A DNA stretch of 64,000 nucleotides from Xenorhabdus lircayensis (GCF_016306625.1 NZ_JACOII010000022.1:149665-213664), one strand, 5' to 3'. Positions 41,840 through 55,782 are shown, counted from the first letter of the stretch. Notes: a model not told the origin generated them from the sequence alone. A program made the numbers and translations.

Positions 41840-42703
41840 TTAAACCGCAGAAGCACCCGAAACGATTTCGGTGAGTTCCTGAGTGATGCTGGCCTGACGA
41901 GCCTTGTTGTAAACCAACTGTAACTCTTTGATCAGGTTGCCACCGTTATCGGTTGCGGCTTTCATCGCTACCATTCGTGCGGCCTGTTCACTAGCCAGGT
42001 TTTCAACGACGCCCTGATAAACTTGCGATTCTATATAGCGGCGCAGCAGGGTATCCAACAGCGCTTTAGGATCAGGTTCATATAGATAATCCCAAGACTT
42101 CTTCTTCAGCGTTTCATCGTCTCCGGCTGGCAGAGGCAATAACTGAGTAATTGTCGGAACCTGAGACATTGTATTTATGAACTTGTTGGTCACTATATAC
42201 AGTTTATCCAGACGCCCTTCGTCATATGCTTGCATCATGACGTGGACTGGCCCGATCAGTTCGGACAATGATGGGTTATCTCCCATCCCTGTTACTTGGG
42301 CAACAATGTTGCCTCCAACAGAAGAAAAGAAAGAAACTCCTTTTGATCCAACAAGCGCCAAGTCAACTTGGACGTTTTTATCAGACCAGTCTTTCATTTC
42401 TATCAGCAATTTTTTGAACAAGTTAATGTTCAAACCGCCACATAAACCACGGTCAGTCGAAACAACCACATACCCAACACGCTTCACTTCACGCTCTTTA
42501 AGGTATGGATGTTTGTATTCCAGATTACCTAACGCAAGGTGTCCAATCACACTGCGAATGGTCTCTGCGTAAGGACGGCTGGCCGCCATGCGATCCTGCG
42601 TTTTACGCATTTTGGACGCGGCGACCATTTCCATCGCTTTAGTGATTTTTTGCGTATTTTGCACACTGGCGATTTTGGTACGTATCTCTTTTGCGCCGGC
42701 CAT
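41840..42703 (-). CDS. atpG: ATP synthase gamma subunit
   Basis: 287 residues from ATG 42703 ([19 protein letters not shown]), with GGAG upstream; the longer frame to 42742 adds 13 unrelated residues. The conserved C-terminus [22 protein letters not shown], which seats in the alpha/beta barrel, is present. It is the rotor shaft of F1. Confidence 0.97.
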   Translation of the reverse strand: MAGAKEIRTKIASVQNTQKITKAMEMVAASKMRKTQDRMAASRPYAETIRSVIGHLALGNLEYKHPYLKEREVKRVGYVVVSTDRGLCGGLNINLFKKLLIEMKDWSDKNVQVDLALVGSKGVSFFSSVGGNIVAQVTGMGDNPSLSELIGPVHVMMQAYDEGRLDKLYIVTNKFINTMSQVPTITQLLPLPAGDDETLKKKSWDYLYEPDPKALLDTLLRRYIESQVYQGVVENLASEQAARMVAMKAATDNGGNLIKELQLVYNKARQASITQELTEIVSGASAV

Positions 42704-42762
42704 TTCTGCTTCTCCGAATTCAACCAGACGGCCCATGTTCAATCAAACAGGGCCGAATAGTG

Positions 42763-44304
42763 TTACCAGGACTGAGTCGCCTTGAAGGATTCCAACAGAG
42801 CTTTCAGCTTAGCTTCGATCTCTCCGTTGTAATCACCAGACTGGTCAATCTCTTTCAGAAGATCAGAATGTTCACGGCTAGCATACGCCAACAACGCAGC
42901 TTCGAAACTGACCACTTTCGCGATTTCAATATCTTCCAGATAGCCACGCTCAGCGGCAAACAGGGACAGAGCCTGCTGTGCAACGGACATCGGCAGATAC
43001 TGTTTCTGTTTCAGCAGTTCAGTCACTTTCTGACCATGATCCAACTGCTTACGAGTTGCATCATCCAGATCAGAAGCAAACTGGGAGAATGCGGCCAGTT
43101 CACGGTACTGAGCCAGAGCGGTACGGATACCACCAGACAGTTTCTTGATGATCTTAGTCTGAGCAGCACCACCTACACGGGATACGGAAATCCCTGGGTT
43201 AACCGCTGGACGGATACCTGCGTTGAACAGGGAAGATTCCAAGAAGATCTGACCATCAGTGATGGAGATAACGTTTGTTGGTACGAACGCAGAAACGTCA
43301 CCCGCCTGAGTTTCAATGATTGGCAATGCAGTCAGAGAACCTGTTTGGCCTTTCACTTCGCCATTGGTGAATTTTTCAACGTACTCAGCGTTAACACGCG
43401 CTGCACGCTCCAACAGACGGGAGTGCAGATAGAAAACGTCACCAGGGAATGCTTCACGTCCAGGTGGACGACGCAGCAACAGGGAAACCTGACGGTAAGC
43501 AACAGCCTGTTTAGACAGGTCATCGTAAACAATCAGTGCATCTTCACCGCGATCGCGGAAGTATTCACCCATCGCACAGCCAGAGTATGGTGCCAGATAT
43601 TGCAGAGCCGCAGATTCTGACGCAGATGCAACAACAACGATAGTGTTGTCCAGTGCATCGTGCTCTTCCAGTTTACGAACTACGTTAGCAATGGTAGAGG
43701 CTTTCTGTCCAATCGCAACATAGATACATTTGATACCAGAATTACGCTGGTTAATGATCGCATCAATAGCCAGAGCGGTTTTACCAGTCTGACGGTCACC
43801 GATCACCAGCTCACGCTGGCCACGGCCGATTGGAATCATGGCGTCAACGGATTTGTAACCAGTCTGGACAGGCTGATCAACGGATTGACGATCGATAACG
43901 CCTGGCGCAATCACTTCAACAGGTGAGAAGCCATCGTTCTCAATAGCACCCTTGCCGTCGATTGGCTCACCCAGTGTGTTAACAACACGACCCAGCAGAC
44001 CACGACCAACAGGTACTTCCAAAATACGGCCAGTACATTTGACTTTCATGCCTTCGGCCAAGTCAGCATACGGCCCCATTACAACCGCACCTACAGAGTC
44101 GCGCTCCAAGTTCAGTGCAATTGCGTAACGGTTGCCAGGCAGAGCGATCATTTCACCCTGCATGACATCGGCTAAACCGTGGACACGAATGATACCGTCG
44201 TTAACGGAAACAATCGTTCCTTCATTGTGAGCTTCGCTCACGACATTGAACTGAGCAATACGCTGTTTGATCAGTTCGCTGATTTCGGTGGAATTCAGTT
44301 GCAT
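42763..44304 (-). CDS. atpA: ATP synthase alpha subunit
   Basis: 513 residues, exactly the family length. Walker [16 protein letters not shown], and [16 protein letters not shown] with [19 protein letters not shown]. It forms the non-catalytic nucleotide sites of F1. Ends in ATQSW. Confidence 0.98.
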   Translation of the reverse strand: MQLNSTEISELIKQRIAQFNVVSEAHNEGTIVSVNDGIIRVHGLADVMQGEMIALPGNRYAIALNLERDSVGAVVMGPYADLAEGMKVKCTGRILEVPVGRGLLGRVVNTLGEPIDGKGAIENDGFSPVEVIAPGVIDRQSVDQPVQTGYKSVDAMIPIGRGQRELVIGDRQTGKTALAIDAIINQRNSGIKCIYVAIGQKASTIANVVRKLEEHDALDNTIVVVASASESAALQYLAPYSGCAMGEYFRDRGEDALIVYDDLSKQAVAYRQVSLLLRRPPGREAFPGDVFYLHSRLLERAARVNAEYVEKFTNGEVKGQTGSLTALPIIETQAGDVSAFVPTNVISITDGQIFLESSLFNAGIRPAVNPGISVSRVGGAAQTKIIKKLSGGIRTALAQYRELAAFSQFASDLDDATRKQLDHGQKVTELLKQKQYLPMSVAQQALSLFAAERGYLEDIEIAKVVSFEAALLAYASREHSDLLKEIDQSGDYNGEIEAKLKALLESFKATQSW

Positions 44305-44318
44305 ATGCTCCAGTCCCC

Positions 44319-44852
44319 TTAAGACTGCAAGTCGTCTGTTAAACGGTCCAAACGGCCACGAATACTGCCATCGATCACCATGTCACCCGCGCGGATAACC
44401 ACACCGGCAATAACAGACTTGTCAATTTTGCAATTCAGCTTCACTTTGCGTGACAGACGTTTTTCCATCGCCGCAGAAATTTTAGCCTGCTGCTGCTCAT
44501 TCAGTTCGGATGCAGAAATCACTTCAACATCAATAGTTGATTCAAGTGACGCACGCAATTGGATAAATTGCTGGAAGACTTCTGGCAGTACCAGCAAGCG
44601 ACCATTTTCTGCCATTATACGAATAAAGTTCTGAGCATGCGTATCAACCTGCTCACCACAAAGAGTGATGAAGGTCTTGGCTAACGTTTCCGGTGCTAAT
44701 GAACCGGAAAGCAGCTCACCAACCTGCTCATTGCGAGTGACCTCAGCAACAAACTCCAACATGCTCTGCCAGTGTTCGAGAGATTGGTGCTCTACAGCAA
44801 AGTCAAAAGCTGCTTTGGCGTAGGGGCGAGCTACCGTAGCAAATTCAGACAT
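44319..44852 (-). CDS. atpH: ATP synthase delta subunit
   Basis: 177 residues. N-terminal helical bundle ([17 protein letters not shown]) and C-terminal [25 protein letters not shown], both family blocks. It links the peripheral stalk to alpha. 12 bp after atpF. Confidence 0.97.
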   Translation of the reverse strand: MSEFATVARPYAKAAFDFAVEHQSLEHWQSMLEFVAEVTRNEQVGELLSGSLAPETLAKTFITLCGEQVDTHAQNFIRIMAENGRLLVLPEVFQQFIQLRASLESTIDVEVISASELNEQQQAKISAAMEKRLSRKVKLNCKIDKSVIAGVVIRAGDMVIDGSIRGRLDRLTDDLQS

Positions 44853-44864
44853 GCCCCTCCCTCC

Positions 44865-45335
44865 TTACAGTTCAGCGACCAGTTTATCAACGATGTCGCT
44901 GTTAGCAGCTTCATCCACGGAACGTTCGATGATCTTCTCGGCACCTGCGATAGCCAACATCGCAACCTGTTTACGTAACTCTTCACGAGCGCGTTTGCGT
45001 TCAGCTTCAATTTCAGCATGAGCCTGCGCTACAATTTTGTTACGTTCCAGCTCGGCTTCTGCTTTGGCATCATCAATAATGAGGGCTTTTTGTTTATTAG
45101 CCTGCTCAATGATGACTTGCGCATCAGCTTTCGCTTTTTTCAGTTGGTCGGTCGCATTGGCTTGCGCTAAGTCCAGGTTCTTTTTGGCACGCTCTGCTGA
45201 AGCCAAACCGTCAGTAATCTCTTTCTGACGTTTTTCAATGGCCGCCATGATCGGTGGCCATACATACTTCATACAGAACAAAACAAACAGGACAAACGCG
45301 ATGGTCTGGCCGAGGATTGTTGCGTTAATATTCAC
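44865..45335 (-). CDS. atpF: ATP synthase b subunit
   Basis: 156 residues. One N-terminal membrane helix ([20 protein letters not shown]) and a long Ala/Glu/Lys-rich coiled coil that forms the stator dimer. Family length and order. Confidence 0.97.
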   Translation of the reverse strand: MNINATILGQTIAFVLFVLFCMKYVWPPIMAAIEKRQKEITDGLASAERAKKNLDLAQANATDQLKKAKADAQVIIEQANKQKALIIDDAKAEAELERNKIVAQAHAEIEAERKRAREELRKQVAMLAIAGAEKIIERSVDEAANSDIVDKLVAEL

Positions 45336-45390
45336 GGCACAATACCTCTATTTCAATTAATGAATTGGCGTAATTTTCAGTTCTGCTATT

Positions 45391-45654
<264 letters not shown>

Positions 45655-45682
45655 TCAGTTAAAACACAATTATTGATAGAAA

Positions 45683-46916
<1,234 letters not shown>

Positions 46917-47450
46917 GACTTTTGTTTTCTCCCTGAGGATACCATCACATATCAGGTTTTTCTGAATGCTGTATAAAACTGGCTTTGCTTAAGAGTGTCA
47001 AGTGACAAAAACGTGCAAATTATACGGGCAGCCAAAATGAATTCAATCCATAAGTAGCGAAAAAGTGAATAATTATTTAAATTTCTAACTTTGGTGCTAG
47101 ATTGCTCACAAATACCATTTAATATTCTGCAACGATTAATGGTACGACCTCAGAATTAAACGTGATGCGCATCACACCAAACAAAAACCATTAATTATGT
47201 TTACCATTAAATATAGGATAAAAATCTTTTATTTTTCCACTGAAAATCAAACAATTAATATTATACCTATAAAGTTTTATTTGATATATCGATAAAAAAG
47301 GTTAAATGTTTATTTTGATCACTTTCTCTAAAATTTATTTATAAAGAAAATCGATAGTTGTCATCAGAAAGAGAAATTTTAGCAATATAAAAATAACGTT
47401 AGCTTTCTGTGATACACCAGTAAATAAAATTGAAACAATGGAAAAAAATA
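46917..47450 (-). promoter_or_regulatory. atp operon upstream region
   Basis: About 530 bp of AT-rich non-coding DNA between the rsmG terminator and atpI. It must hold the atp promoter; I see no -35/-10 pair convincing enough to place, and no gene. Confidence 0.5.
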
Positions 47451-47495
47451 ATTAGTAACGCCCGTCACATTTTAAATGTGGTTAGCGTCACTAAT
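47451..47495 (-). terminator. rsmG terminator
   Basis: A 45-bp imperfect hairpin: outer ATTAGT/ACTAAT, middle ACGC/GCGT and inner CACATTT/AAATGTG. On the minus strand it runs into ATTATTTTTTT. About 30 bp past the rsmG stop. Confidence 0.75.
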
Positions 47496-47525
47496 TATTT
47501 AGATTTTTATTGACAAATAACAAAG

Positions 47526-48146
47526 TTAGTTTGACTTAAGTATTATCAGATGACGCTGTTCATCTAACTCTGCAACTTGTAGGGGGATGACGCTATCAAG
47601 AGAGATCCCCACTGGCAATTGAGTTAATTCATCTTCCGGTAACGCGCCTTTCAAGGCATAAAAACGCCCCTCAAGCGGTTTTGGAAGATGGCCGCACCAT
47701 GACAGCATATCTTGCAAAGAGGCAAATGCTCGGCTAATTACCCCATCAAAAGGTGGCTTAGGGATAAATTCCTCAACTCGACTTTGTACAGGCTCTATAT
47801 TGGTCAAACCTAATTCATGCTGAACCTGACGTAAAAAGCGAACACGTTTCCCCAAACTATCCAGTAAGGTGAAATGAGAATCAGGACGCACAATCGCCAA
47901 TGGGATGCCTGGCAAACCAGGCCCTGTGCCTACATCAATAAATCGCGTTCCGTGAAGAAATGGATTAACAACAATGCTGTCTATAATATGCCTCACCAAC
48001 ATCTGCTCCGGATCACGAACAGATGTCAGGTTATAAGCCTTGTTCCATTTATTAAGCATGTCAACGTAGGCGACAAGCTGCTGTTTCTGTTTCAGCGATA
48101 ATTCAATGCCAGTCTTTACCAGCAGCGATTCCAATTTGTTAAGCAA
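47526..48146 (-). CDS. rsmG: 16S rRNA m7G527 methyltransferase
   Basis: 206 residues from TTG 48146, chosen because it reproduces the family N-terminus ([16 protein letters not shown]) and AAGGGG lies 7 bp upstream; a longer frame to 48197 overlaps mnmG and is rejected. SAM motif [27 protein letters not shown] also conserved. It follows mnmG by 11 bp, the usual mnmG-rsmG pair next to oriC. Loss of RsmG gives low-level streptomycin resistance in other bacteria. Confidence 0.95.
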   Translation of the reverse strand: MLNKLESLLVKTGIELSLKQKQQLVAYVDMLNKWNKAYNLTSVRDPEQMLVRHIIDSIVVNPFLHGTRFIDVGTGPGLPGIPLAIVRPDSHFTLLDSLGKRVRFLRQVQHELGLTNIEPVQSRVEEFIPKPPFDGVISRAFASLQDMLSWCGHLPKPLEGRFYALKGALPEDELTQLPVGISLDSVIPLQVAELDEQRHLIILKSN

Positions 48147-48157
48147 AACCCATCCCC

Positions 48158-50047
48158 TTAGGCGTTCCGACGCAATAAACCTTGTTTTTTCAACCATACC
48201 AGCAAAATAGAAATCGCTGCTGGAGTGATGCCTGAAATACGCGAAGCCTGACCAATTGAGCTTGGTTTATGGTCATTTAGTTTTGCAATAACTTCATTGG
48301 AAAGCCCGCTGACTTGTTGGTAATCCAGATCGACTGGCAGTGCTGTATTTTCATTGCGCAGTTGTTTTTCGATCTCTTCCTGTTGACGAGCAATGTAACC
48401 TTCGTACTTCACTTGAATTTCAACTTGGTCAGCAGCCTGAGGTTCAGTCAGTCCAGGAGAAAAACGTGACAGTGATGTCAACAATTGATAATTCATCTCA
48501 GGACGACGCAGCAAATCTTCACCACTGGCTTCTTTTGACAACGGTGTTTTCAACATCTGATTAATATCTTCTAAGCTATCAGAGTGAGGATGTACCCAGA
48601 TATTGCGCAGACGCTGACGTTCCTGCTCGATCATTTCAACTTTGCGGCAATAATATTCCCAACGAAGATCATCAACCAAGCCAAGTTTACGGCCTTGTTC
48701 AGTCAGGCGAAGATCCGCATTATCTTCACGTAGCATCAAACGATATTCTGCACGGGACGTAAACATACGGTAGGGTTCTTTAGTGCCCAATGTGCATAAA
48801 TCATCAACCAAAACACCGATATAAGCCTGATCACGGCGTGGGAACCAACCTTCTTCACCAGTGGCATGACGTGCTGCGTTGAGGCCTGCCAGCAAACCTT
48901 GTGCTGCCGCTTCTTCATATCCGGTAGTGCCGTTGATCTGACCCGCAAAGAACAGGCCATGGATAAATTTGCTTTCCAGCGTTTGTTTTAAATCACGTGG
49001 ATCAAAGAAGTCATACTCGATTGCATAACCCGGACGAATAATGCGGGCATTCTCCATGCCTTTCATGGAGTGAACGATCTGCATCTGTACATCAAATGGC
49101 AGACTGGTTGAGATCCCATTTGGATAGATTTCGTTACTGGTGAGTCCCTCTGGCTCCAAGAAGATCTGATGAGCGTTACGATCCGCAAAACGCATTACTT
49201 TGTCTTCAATGGAAGGACAGTAACGAGGGCCGATCCCTTCAATGATCCCTGCATACATTGGACTGCGATCCAAGTTTCTGCGGATCACTTCATGGGTTTT
49301 TTCATTGGTATGTGTGATATAGCACGGGATCTGCCGTGGATGTTGATCCACGCTGCCCATGAAGGAAAATACGGGTGTTGGATTATCACCTAATTGTTGT
49401 TCGAGCTGGCTAAAATCAATGGATCGCGCATCAATGCGAGGGGGAGTACCTGTTTTCAGGCGTGCTACGCGCAAAGGTAGTTCACGCAAACGGTGAGACA
49501 AAGAGATCGCGGGAGGATCCCCCGCACGTCCACCACTGTAGTTTTCCAGTCCGATGTGAATTTTTCCATCAAGGAAGGTTCCTACTGTCAGAACTACAGA
49601 TTTGGCCTTAAATTTCAATCCCATACGGGTAAACACACCTGTAACAGTGTCGTTTTCAACGATGAGATCTTCAACCGATTGCTGGAAGATCATTAAGTTA
49701 GGTTGATTTTCCAATGCGGTTCTTATGGACTGTCGGTAAAGTACTCGATCCGCTTGTGCTCGCGTTGCCCTAACAGCAGGGCCTTTGCTGGCATTGAGTG
49801 TTCTAAATTGAATACCAGCCTGATCTGTGGCTTTTGCCATTAGGCCACCAAGTGCATCGATCTCTTTTACCAGATGCCCTTTACCGATCCCACCAATGGC
49901 TGGATTACATGACATCTGGCCCAAAGTATCAATATTGTGAGTCAGTAGTAAGGTTTGACGCCCCATACGGGCTGCGGCCATTGCTGCTTCAGTACCGGCA
50001 TGACCCCCGCCGATAATGATGACGTCAAAGTGCTCTGGATAAAACAT
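48158..50047 (-). CDS. mnmG: tRNA uridine-5-carboxymethylaminomethyl modification enzyme MnmG
   Basis: 629 residues from ATG 50047 ([20 protein letters not shown]) with GAAGG 7 bp upstream. FAD-binding [25 protein letters not shown] and the two redox cysteines region [13 protein letters not shown] are present. It works with MnmE (2952-4316). It is transcribed away from oriC; this transcription is known to aid initiation in E. coli. Confidence 0.98.
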   Translation of the reverse strand: MFYPEHFDVIIIGGGHAGTEAAMAAARMGRQTLLLTHNIDTLGQMSCNPAIGGIGKGHLVKEIDALGGLMAKATDQAGIQFRTLNASKGPAVRATRAQADRVLYRQSIRTALENQPNLMIFQQSVEDLIVENDTVTGVFTRMGLKFKAKSVVLTVGTFLDGKIHIGLENYSGGRAGDPPAISLSHRLRELPLRVARLKTGTPPRIDARSIDFSQLEQQLGDNPTPVFSFMGSVDQHPRQIPCYITHTNEKTHEVIRRNLDRSPMYAGIIEGIGPRYCPSIEDKVMRFADRNAHQIFLEPEGLTSNEIYPNGISTSLPFDVQMQIVHSMKGMENARIIRPGYAIEYDFFDPRDLKQTLESKFIHGLFFAGQINGTTGYEEAAAQGLLAGLNAARHATGEEGWFPRRDQAYIGVLVDDLCTLGTKEPYRMFTSRAEYRLMLREDNADLRLTEQGRKLGLVDDLRWEYYCRKVEMIEQERQRLRNIWVHPHSDSLEDINQMLKTPLSKEASGEDLLRRPEMNYQLLTSLSRFSPGLTEPQAADQVEIQVKYEGYIARQQEEIEKQLRNENTALPVDLDYQQVSGLSNEVIAKLNDHKPSSIGQASRISGITPAAISILLVWLKKQGLLRRNA

Positions 50048-50422
50048 GTGCAAACCTTCAGTTGTGAAAATGCTTCATATGCATTGGGAAGAGGATTCTA
50101 CTCAAGTTTGGGCTTCAGACCAAGTAGGAAGAGATCATCATTAATTAAAAGAAGATCTTTTTATTTAAAGATCTCTTTATTAGATCTTTTATTAGGATCG
50201 CGATCTTCTGTGGATAAGTGGATTTTCCATATAAAGATCATGATACTGTAAAGGATCATTTGCTGTGAATGATCCGTGATCCAAGTCAGTATAAGCTGGG
50301 ATCTAAAAGCATAGTTATTCACAGCCACTCAATTGAAACTGAGTTATTAAATGGATAACTACGGGTTAACCCCTGCTTTTCAGATAAGTTATCCACAGTT
50401 GATCGTTATATTTTTAATCGGA
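50048..50422. other. oriC: Chromosomal replication origin oriC
   Basis: Between mnmG and mioC. The three AT-rich unwinding 13-mers are GATCTTTTTATTT (50154-50166), GATCTCTTTATTA (50170-50182) and GATCTTTTATTAG (50183-50195). DnaA boxes: R1 TGTGGATAA (50209-50217), R2-like TTATTCACA (50315-50323), R4 TTATCCACA (50389-50397). Thirteen GATC sites mark it as a Dam/SeqA-controlled origin. Order and spacing agree with E. coli oriC. IHF and Fis sites were not assigned. Confidence 0.95.
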
Positions 50423-50863
50423 TCAGAGTAACTTTGACCACTCTTTGACCCATTCTTCGGAAGGATCCTCGGGAATTTCGTGCTGGATGATGTCTATTTC
50501 TAATCGATCTCCGATCCGTTTTGCACCGAGATCCTCCAATAAACGTTCTAGTGATCTTATAGCACCACAGAATGTGTCATATTCAGAACTGCCAATACCG
50601 ACTGCTCCAAATGTCACGTTGCTTAGATCTGGCTGCTGTTGTGTGATCGTATCTGCCAGAGGCTGGAGATTTTCAGGTAAGTCCCCTGCTCCGTGTGTTG
50701 AAGTGACCACAAGCCACAGCCCTTCAAGAGGAAGATCATCCAATGAGGGACCATGAAGCACCTTTGTTGAAAAACCGTCATTTTCTAAGATCTCAGCCAT
50801 ATGTTCGGCGACGTATTCGGCGCTACCCATTGTGCTGCCGCTAATTAAGGTTATCGTGCTCAT
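50423..50863 (-). CDS. mioC: Flavodoxin-like protein MioC
   Basis: 146 residues from ATG 50863 (MSTITLISGSTMGSAEYVAEHMAE); AAGGA favours this ATG over the adjacent one at 50866. The FMN loop is SGSTMGSAEY and later TSTHGAGDLPENL. A small FMN protein next to oriC whose transcription enters the origin. Its cellular role in other bacteria (biotin synthase reduction) is only partly known. Confidence 0.95.
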   Translation of the reverse strand: MSTITLISGSTMGSAEYVAEHMAEILENDGFSTKVLHGPSLDDLPLEGLWLVVTSTHGAGDLPENLQPLADTITQQQPDLSNVTFGAVGIGSSEYDTFCGAIRSLERLLEDLGAKRIGDRLEIDIIQHEIPEDPSEEWVKEWSKLL

Positions 50864-50923
50864 CATGATCCTTGTTAAATTAAAGAACAACGATTGTACG
50901 CTGTGAATCTATTGGGATCTACC

Positions 50924-50932
50924 TGTGGATAA
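50924..50932. promoter_or_regulatory. DnaA box in the mioC promoter region
   Basis: TGTGGATAA, a perfect consensus box, 60 bp upstream of mioC and just after asnC. In E. coli a DnaA box here represses mioC transcription. Confidence 0.8.
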
Positions 50933-50954
50933 TGTGGTTAAACAATTTTCTGTT

Positions 50955-51416
50955 TTAAGGCTTTATTGTCCTTGTGATCGGGTTTTGCAGGGAGATCAAG
51001 GTTTCTGTTGATTGGATTTCGTCAATCGTCTGGATCTTGTTGATAAGTACGTCCTGGAGTGCTTCTATGGATCGACACATGACCTTAATGAAGATGCTGT
51101 AGTGCCCAGTGGTGTAATAAACTTCAACGACTTCATCAAGCATATCGAGTTTCTTCAATGCCGCCGGATAGTCTTTGGCGCTTTTCAATATGATGCCGAT
51201 AAAGCAGCATACATCGAATCCCAATTGCTTGGCACTGATATCAACCCGAGTCCCCGTGATGATCCCTGACTGTTTCATTTTTTCTACGCGAACATGAATT
51301 GTTCCCGGGCTTACAGAGAATTTTTTGGCTAATTCTGCGTAAGGTGTACGTGCGTTTTCCATTAAAGCGTGAAGTATGTCACGGTCTAAATTATCGATCT
51401 GATAAATTTCTGCCAT
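50955..51416 (-). CDS. asnC: Asparagine-responsive regulator AsnC
   Basis: 153 residues. The N-terminal helix-turn-helix is AKKFSVSPGTIHVRVEKMK and the C-terminal RAM ligand domain ends in TLISLQNPI. An Lrp/AsnC-type activator of the divergent asnA gene. It is between mioC and asnA as in E. coli. Confidence 0.96.
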   Translation of the reverse strand: MAEIYQIDNLDRDILHALMENARTPYAELAKKFSVSPGTIHVRVEKMKQSGIITGTRVDISAKQLGFDVCCFIGIILKSAKDYPAALKKLDMLDEVVEVYYTTGHYSIFIKVMCRSIEALQDVLINKIQTIDEIQSTETLISLQNPITRTIKP

Positions 51417-51582
51417 TTTTAACCCCTATTTTTGAATGATATTTATTTTTATAGTGTAAAAATTATCGATTATATATCTTATACAATATTTTTATTATCA
51501 GATATTGAATTTGTACCCCATTTTGTTGCTTAATCTATACCAACAGGACACAGGGTCACTAAAAAATTTTGAGAGTAGCATT

Positions 51583-52575
51583 ATGAAAACATCCTTCATT
51601 GAAAAGCAGCAGCAGATTAGTTTTGTGAAATCATACTTTTCCCGTCTGCTAGAGAAACAACTTGGTTTAATCGAAGTTCAGGGACCTATCTTGAGCCGCC
51701 TTGGTGATGGTACTCAGGACAACTTGTCTGGCCATGAAAAAGCAGTACAGGTGAAAGTGAAAACATTGCCGGACGCAACGTTTGAAGTGGTTCATTCTCT
51801 GGCGAAGTGGAAGCGCAAGACATTAGGTCGCTTTGGTTTTCAAGCTGAACAAGGGTTATACACCCACATGAAGGCTCTGCGTCCTGATGAAGATTGCTTG
51901 ACTCCTATCCATTCTGTCTTTGTTGATCAGTGGGATTGGGAAAAAACGATGGGTGAAGGTCAGCGTTCACTCGACTATTTAAAACAGACAGTAGGTAAAA
52001 TCTACGAAGCAATAAAAGAAACACAACAAGCGGTAAGTAAGGAATTTGGTTTGGCACCGTTCCTGCCAGATCAAATTCACTTTATCCACAGTGAAGAGCT
52101 TCTGAAACGTTACCCTGATCTGGATGCTAAAGGTCGTGAGCGTGAGGCTGCCAAAGAGTTTGGTGCGATTTTCCTGATGGGCATTGGTGGTAAGTTGTCT
52201 GATAGTCAGGCACATGATGTCCGCGCCCCGGATTATGACGATTGGACTACACCAAACAGTGATGGTTTCTTTGGCCTGAACGGTGACATTATTGTTTGGA
52301 ACCCGGTTTTGCAGGATGCTTTTGAAATTTCTTCAATGGGTATTCGTGTTGATGCAGAAGCTCTGCAACGTCAGCTTGCGCTGACTAGTGATGAAGATCG
52401 TCTGCAATATGATTGGCATCAGGCACTGATCAAAGGCGATATGCCACAATCCATCGGTGGTGGTATTGGGCAGTCACGTTTGGTGATGCTACTGCTGCAA
52501 ATGTCACATATCGGTCAGGTTCAGTGCGGTGTTTGGTCACCAGAAATTATTGAATCAGTTGAAGGTGTGCTCTAA
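51583..52575 (+). CDS. asnA: Asparagine synthetase A (ammonia-dependent)
   Basis: 330 residues from ATG 51583 ([19 protein letters not shown]), the exact family start; a longer frame to 51505 lies in the promoter region. [27 protein letters not shown] and [15 protein letters not shown] are class II aminoacyl-tRNA-synthetase-like blocks. It makes asparagine from aspartate, ammonia and ATP. Divergent from and probably activated by AsnC. Confidence 0.97.
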   Translation: MKTSFIEKQQQISFVKSYFSRLLEKQLGLIEVQGPILSRLGDGTQDNLSGHEKAVQVKVKTLPDATFEVVHSLAKWKRKTLGRFGFQAEQGLYTHMKALRPDEDCLTPIHSVFVDQWDWEKTMGEGQRSLDYLKQTVGKIYEAIKETQQAVSKEFGLAPFLPDQIHFIHSEELLKRYPDLDAKGREREAAKEFGAIFLMGIGGKLSDSQAHDVRAPDYDDWTTPNSDGFFGLNGDIIVWNPVLQDAFEISSMGIRVDAEALQRQLALTSDEDRLQYDWHQALIKGDMPQSIGGGIGQSRLVMLLLQMSHIGQVQCGVWSPEIIESVEGVL

Positions 52576-52578
52576 ATT

Positions 52579-54036
52579 TTAATTTAGCCATCTTCTCTGT
52601 AAGCGGCTTGTAATCCCGGTATCAAAACGCCAGATATGATCGAAGATGCGCATGATACCGGGTTTTCCGTAATGGGAAAGGGAGACTGCATGGAAGCGGT
52701 GTTGTTGATGCTGTTGCAGATTTTTTATCTGATGGATTAGAGTGTCTGGCAAACGTTGGGCAATGAAATCTGAAATAACAACAGCATCAGCATCTTTCCA
52801 GATGTTTTCTTTCATTTTCTCAACCGTTGCATTCAAACAGGATGCCAAATCGGTTCCTCCCCTGAATGTTTGCCCCAGAAAATGCATTGCCTGAGTTAAC
52901 CCATCCGGTGACGTCAAGTCATAGTGGATCAGCTCTGTCGAGAACAACATAATATGGCAGTGACGATTATCTGCCAGCGCAATACGCATCAATGCCAGAC
53001 AAAATGCCTTCGCACATTGTTCATTAAATCCGCCCATTGAGCCCGAAGTATCGACGCAAACAATAAACGGTCCCCGTGGTTGTTCTTCATTGTGATGATG
53101 AGTAACAGGCCTTAATGTGGTTCTTAGCTGCCAGCTGTCCCCTTGTAAACGATAGGACAGTAATTTTTTCTCCACCAGCCGCCGATAAAATTCGTATTCC
53201 AACTCTTCAATGCCCAGCATGGCCATCTCAGTGGGTAACAGCCTTAAAATATCATCACTTTGTCGGATCCCGCTGACTTGTTCTGGTACGGTATCAGGCA
53301 TTCTCTCGATCTGGGTGAATGGCTCGAGAACATAGCTTTCTTCAGGGATAGATTTAGCAGCTTGGCTACGGCCAAGTAATTGTGCCAGTTTTTCCAGTTC
53401 AGTCTGCTGTCTGAGAAAGTCAGCGTAGAGGGTAAATAATTGTGTATTGTGCGAAGTCAAGTGAAGCTGGCCTTTACTCATATCCCATAATCGACCTGTG
53501 GCGCGATCATTGTGATCAAATATAGGATCAAGATTACCGCTGAGGGTCAATCGCTTCTGGAGCTCTGCCAATAACTGCTCTTTTTCTTGTTCTAAGAGCG
53601 CATTATTAAATGTCGTTACCTGTAGGATCAGGCTGATGCGCCAGCGTTGAATAAACAGCATTTGCCCTGAATGCGGGTGCCCAGATAATGTTTTTAGCAG
53701 TGTGTCGGCTTCATTGGCAAAAGGTGATTCGAGTTGCTGAAGTTTTTCTACGATAGTCGGCAGCTCTTGATAAAAATTTGTCTTGTTGGCTGTCTGTAAG
53801 TGTTGGTATAACTGAAATTCCTCAGCCAATGAGGCTGGAATGAGAGTCTCTTTTATTTTTTGCTGCAATGTTTGCTGCCATGAGGGAAGATCTTTCAGCA
53901 ATGCGTGTTTAAGTCTTGGGAACTTTTCAAAGAAAATAACCAATTGAGGAGTACTCAACAGTGTCAAAATGATCTCTTCGATCAACTCGCCTTCATTGAT
54001 GGAAAGCAAGAGGTCGAGCGTGGTCAGCGTTAACAT
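52579..54036 (-). CDS. viaA: ViaA, von Willebrand A-domain protein
   Basis: 485 residues. The C-terminal VWA domain carries the MIDAS sequence [17 protein letters not shown], with [15 protein letters not shown] and [13 protein letters not shown]. The N-terminal two thirds are helical. It partners with RavA, and in E. coli the pair affects respiratory complexes and aminoglycoside sensitivity. It starts 4 bp after ravA. Confidence 0.96.
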   Translation of the reverse strand: MLTLTTLDLLLSINEGELIEEIILTLLSTPQLVIFFEKFPRLKHALLKDLPSWQQTLQQKIKETLIPASLAEEFQLYQHLQTANKTNFYQELPTIVEKLQQLESPFANEADTLLKTLSGHPHSGQMLFIQRWRISLILQVTTFNNALLEQEKEQLLAELQKRLTLSGNLDPIFDHNDRATGRLWDMSKGQLHLTSHNTQLFTLYADFLRQQTELEKLAQLLGRSQAAKSIPEESYVLEPFTQIERMPDTVPEQVSGIRQSDDILRLLPTEMAMLGIEELEYEFYRRLVEKKLLSYRLQGDSWQLRTTLRPVTHHHNEEQPRGPFIVCVDTSGSMGGFNEQCAKAFCLALMRIALADNRHCHIMLFSTELIHYDLTSPDGLTQAMHFLGQTFRGGTDLASCLNATVEKMKENIWKDADAVVISDFIAQRLPDTLIHQIKNLQQHQQHRFHAVSLSHYGKPGIMRIFDHIWRFDTGITSRLQRRWLN

Positions 54037-54040
54037 ATCA

Positions 54041-55543
54041 CTACCCCATTTTTGATCTCAATTGTTGCAGTTTTTCAGTTAATTGAAGAAAACTTTGCTC
54101 AATGCTGGCAAGCCAATGTTCTTCGATAAATAAACAAGGTTGGTGCTGACTGAATAACTGGTGTTGTTGTTGAATTTCATCGCGGATGGATATCAGCTTT
54201 TCATTCCACTCGGTATTGATTTTTCCTGACGTTGCCGATTTTTTCCCGGCTTGGCAGAGAACGGCGTTATTACGGCTGATATCCAGCACTTCAAGCTGAT
54301 GCTTTTCGTTGATTTCCGCTGTGATGGTTTGCGGGAAACCAATGCTATTTAAGCGAGCGGACAGTTCCCTAATGTTATTTTTTAATGTGTTTTCCAATGA
54401 TTTTTTATCTATTTCGATGAAATTGACTTCAATATCATGCAGATGTAATGAAGGATGCAAAAACAGTGTCAGTTTTTCATCTTTGATGTGCTCGGACAGA
54501 GAGTAAAGGATCTTACGGCCAAAGAGGGAAGTTTTGGTGATTAGCTGCAAGGGATGGTGGTCATTTTCATCTTGGTTGGATTGTACCCATTGCTGGTATA
54601 ACTTCTCCATTTTCTGTATTAAGGCGTGTTGTTGATAGGCTTGTTCTGTCAATAAAGCATGCAGGAATTGAGGCAGAAGTTTTAAGGTGTTCAAGTCGTG
54701 CCACAGGCAATCTTTTAATAACACCATATCGAGCGGGGATATCTCGTTTCGTCCGCTGAAAAGGGCGCTGGCCTGCAATAAGCGGATGGATTTTTTCCAG
54801 CGGCGATCTGAAACGTCAGAAATATTTCCAGTAGCGTTTACTTGCTGGCGTAGTTGATAAACCAGCTCGAAGATATGATCTGGTAGGGATATATGGTTGA
54901 TCTTGTCCTGCCATTGATGAAACTCGTCATCAGTGATCTGAATATGGGCTGGCACGGGATTGTCATTTTCATTGTTCCGATCAGTCAGTAAAGCCCGAAA
55001 ATTTTTCTTCTCCTGAATTTTGTCTAGCCAGAGTCGGATCAACATACGATCGTAGAGTGCTTCTAGGCTGCTATCGGTATCAGGGAGCTCATTGGATGCG
55101 GTAACTAGCAAGCGCATTGGCAGGTGTTCTTCTTGATTACCATTTCTGAATTTTTTCTCATTGATAGCCGTCAATAGCGTATTCAGAATGGCGGGGCCTG
55201 CTTTCCAAATTTCATCCAGAAAAACAATTTCAGCTTCAGGCAAATAGCCTTCGGTAAGGCGTTGGTAACGTCCTTCGTCTTTGAGTGCTTGAATGGAAAG
55301 GGGGCCAAAGATCTCTTCGGGGGTGGAAAAACGGGTCATCAGATATTCAAAAGCGTGTGCATTTTGAAATGCAAACTTGAGCCTACGGGCGATAAGGCTT
55401 TTGGCTATTCCCGGCGGCCCAAGGAGAAAAACACTCTCCCCACATAATGCGGCTAGCAGACAGAGGCGAATGGCTTGTCGTCTTTCATATAAGCCACTTT
55501 CTAAATACTGACCTAACTGGGATATTTTCTCGACCAATTGCAT
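54041..55543 (-). CDS. ravA: RavA, MoxR-family AAA+ ATPase
   Basis: 500 residues, family length. Walker [18 protein letters not shown], Walker [17 protein letters not shown], sensor region [11 protein letters not shown]. The C-terminal half is the RavA triple-helical and LARA part. It forms hexamers, binds LdcI in E. coli, and acts with ViaA. It is divergent from the rbs operon. Confidence 0.96.
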   Translation of the reverse strand: MQLVEKISQLGQYLESGLYERRQAIRLCLLAALCGESVFLLGPPGIAKSLIARRLKFAFQNAHAFEYLMTRFSTPEEIFGPLSIQALKDEGRYQRLTEGYLPEAEIVFLDEIWKAGPAILNTLLTAINEKKFRNGNQEEHLPMRLLVTASNELPDTDSSLEALYDRMLIRLWLDKIQEKKNFRALLTDRNNENDNPVPAHIQITDDEFHQWQDKINHISLPDHIFELVYQLRQQVNATGNISDVSDRRWKKSIRLLQASALFSGRNEISPLDMVLLKDCLWHDLNTLKLLPQFLHALLTEQAYQQHALIQKMEKLYQQWVQSNQDENDHHPLQLITKTSLFGRKILYSLSEHIKDEKLTLFLHPSLHLHDIEVNFIEIDKKSLENTLKNNIRELSARLNSIGFPQTITAEINEKHQLEVLDISRNNAVLCQAGKKSATSGKINTEWNEKLISIRDEIQQQHQLFSQHQPCLFIEEHWLASIEQSFLQLTEKLQQLRSKMG

Positions 55544-55666
55544 ATTATTTACACCATGGTTCGGATAGTTACCTCCCTTTATTTATAGATAAAATTCAAT
55601 CTATGCAAAGATTTTGATGAGAGTTTATTGAGCGTCAGTGTTGTGTCTTAAAAAATCGATTCAGCT

Positions 55667-55685
55667 TAACTTATTCAATAAGTTA
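55667..55685. other. Hairpin in the ravA-rbsD intergenic region
   Basis: TAACTTATT and AATAAGTTA pair perfectly around one base and a T-run follows on the plus strand. No plus-strand gene lies upstream, so its role is unclear; it might stop a transcript entering the rbs operon. Confidence 0.45.
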
Positions 55686-55782
55686 GTTTTTTCCCTTTAT
55701 TTGTCTGTTCTCTAAACGTTTGCATAGCGATCACATTTTCGTATCGATCATGTTGTCTTTGATACCGAGCTTTATATTATGG

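Noticed and set aside
42691..43620. 309-codon plus-strand open frame across atpG/atpA
   Set aside because: Antisense shadow of atpA; sequence is low-information Phe/Gln-rich with no domain.
48147..48197. Longer RsmG beginning at 48197
   Set aside because: It would overlap mnmG; TTG 48146 with AAGGGG fits the family N-terminus.
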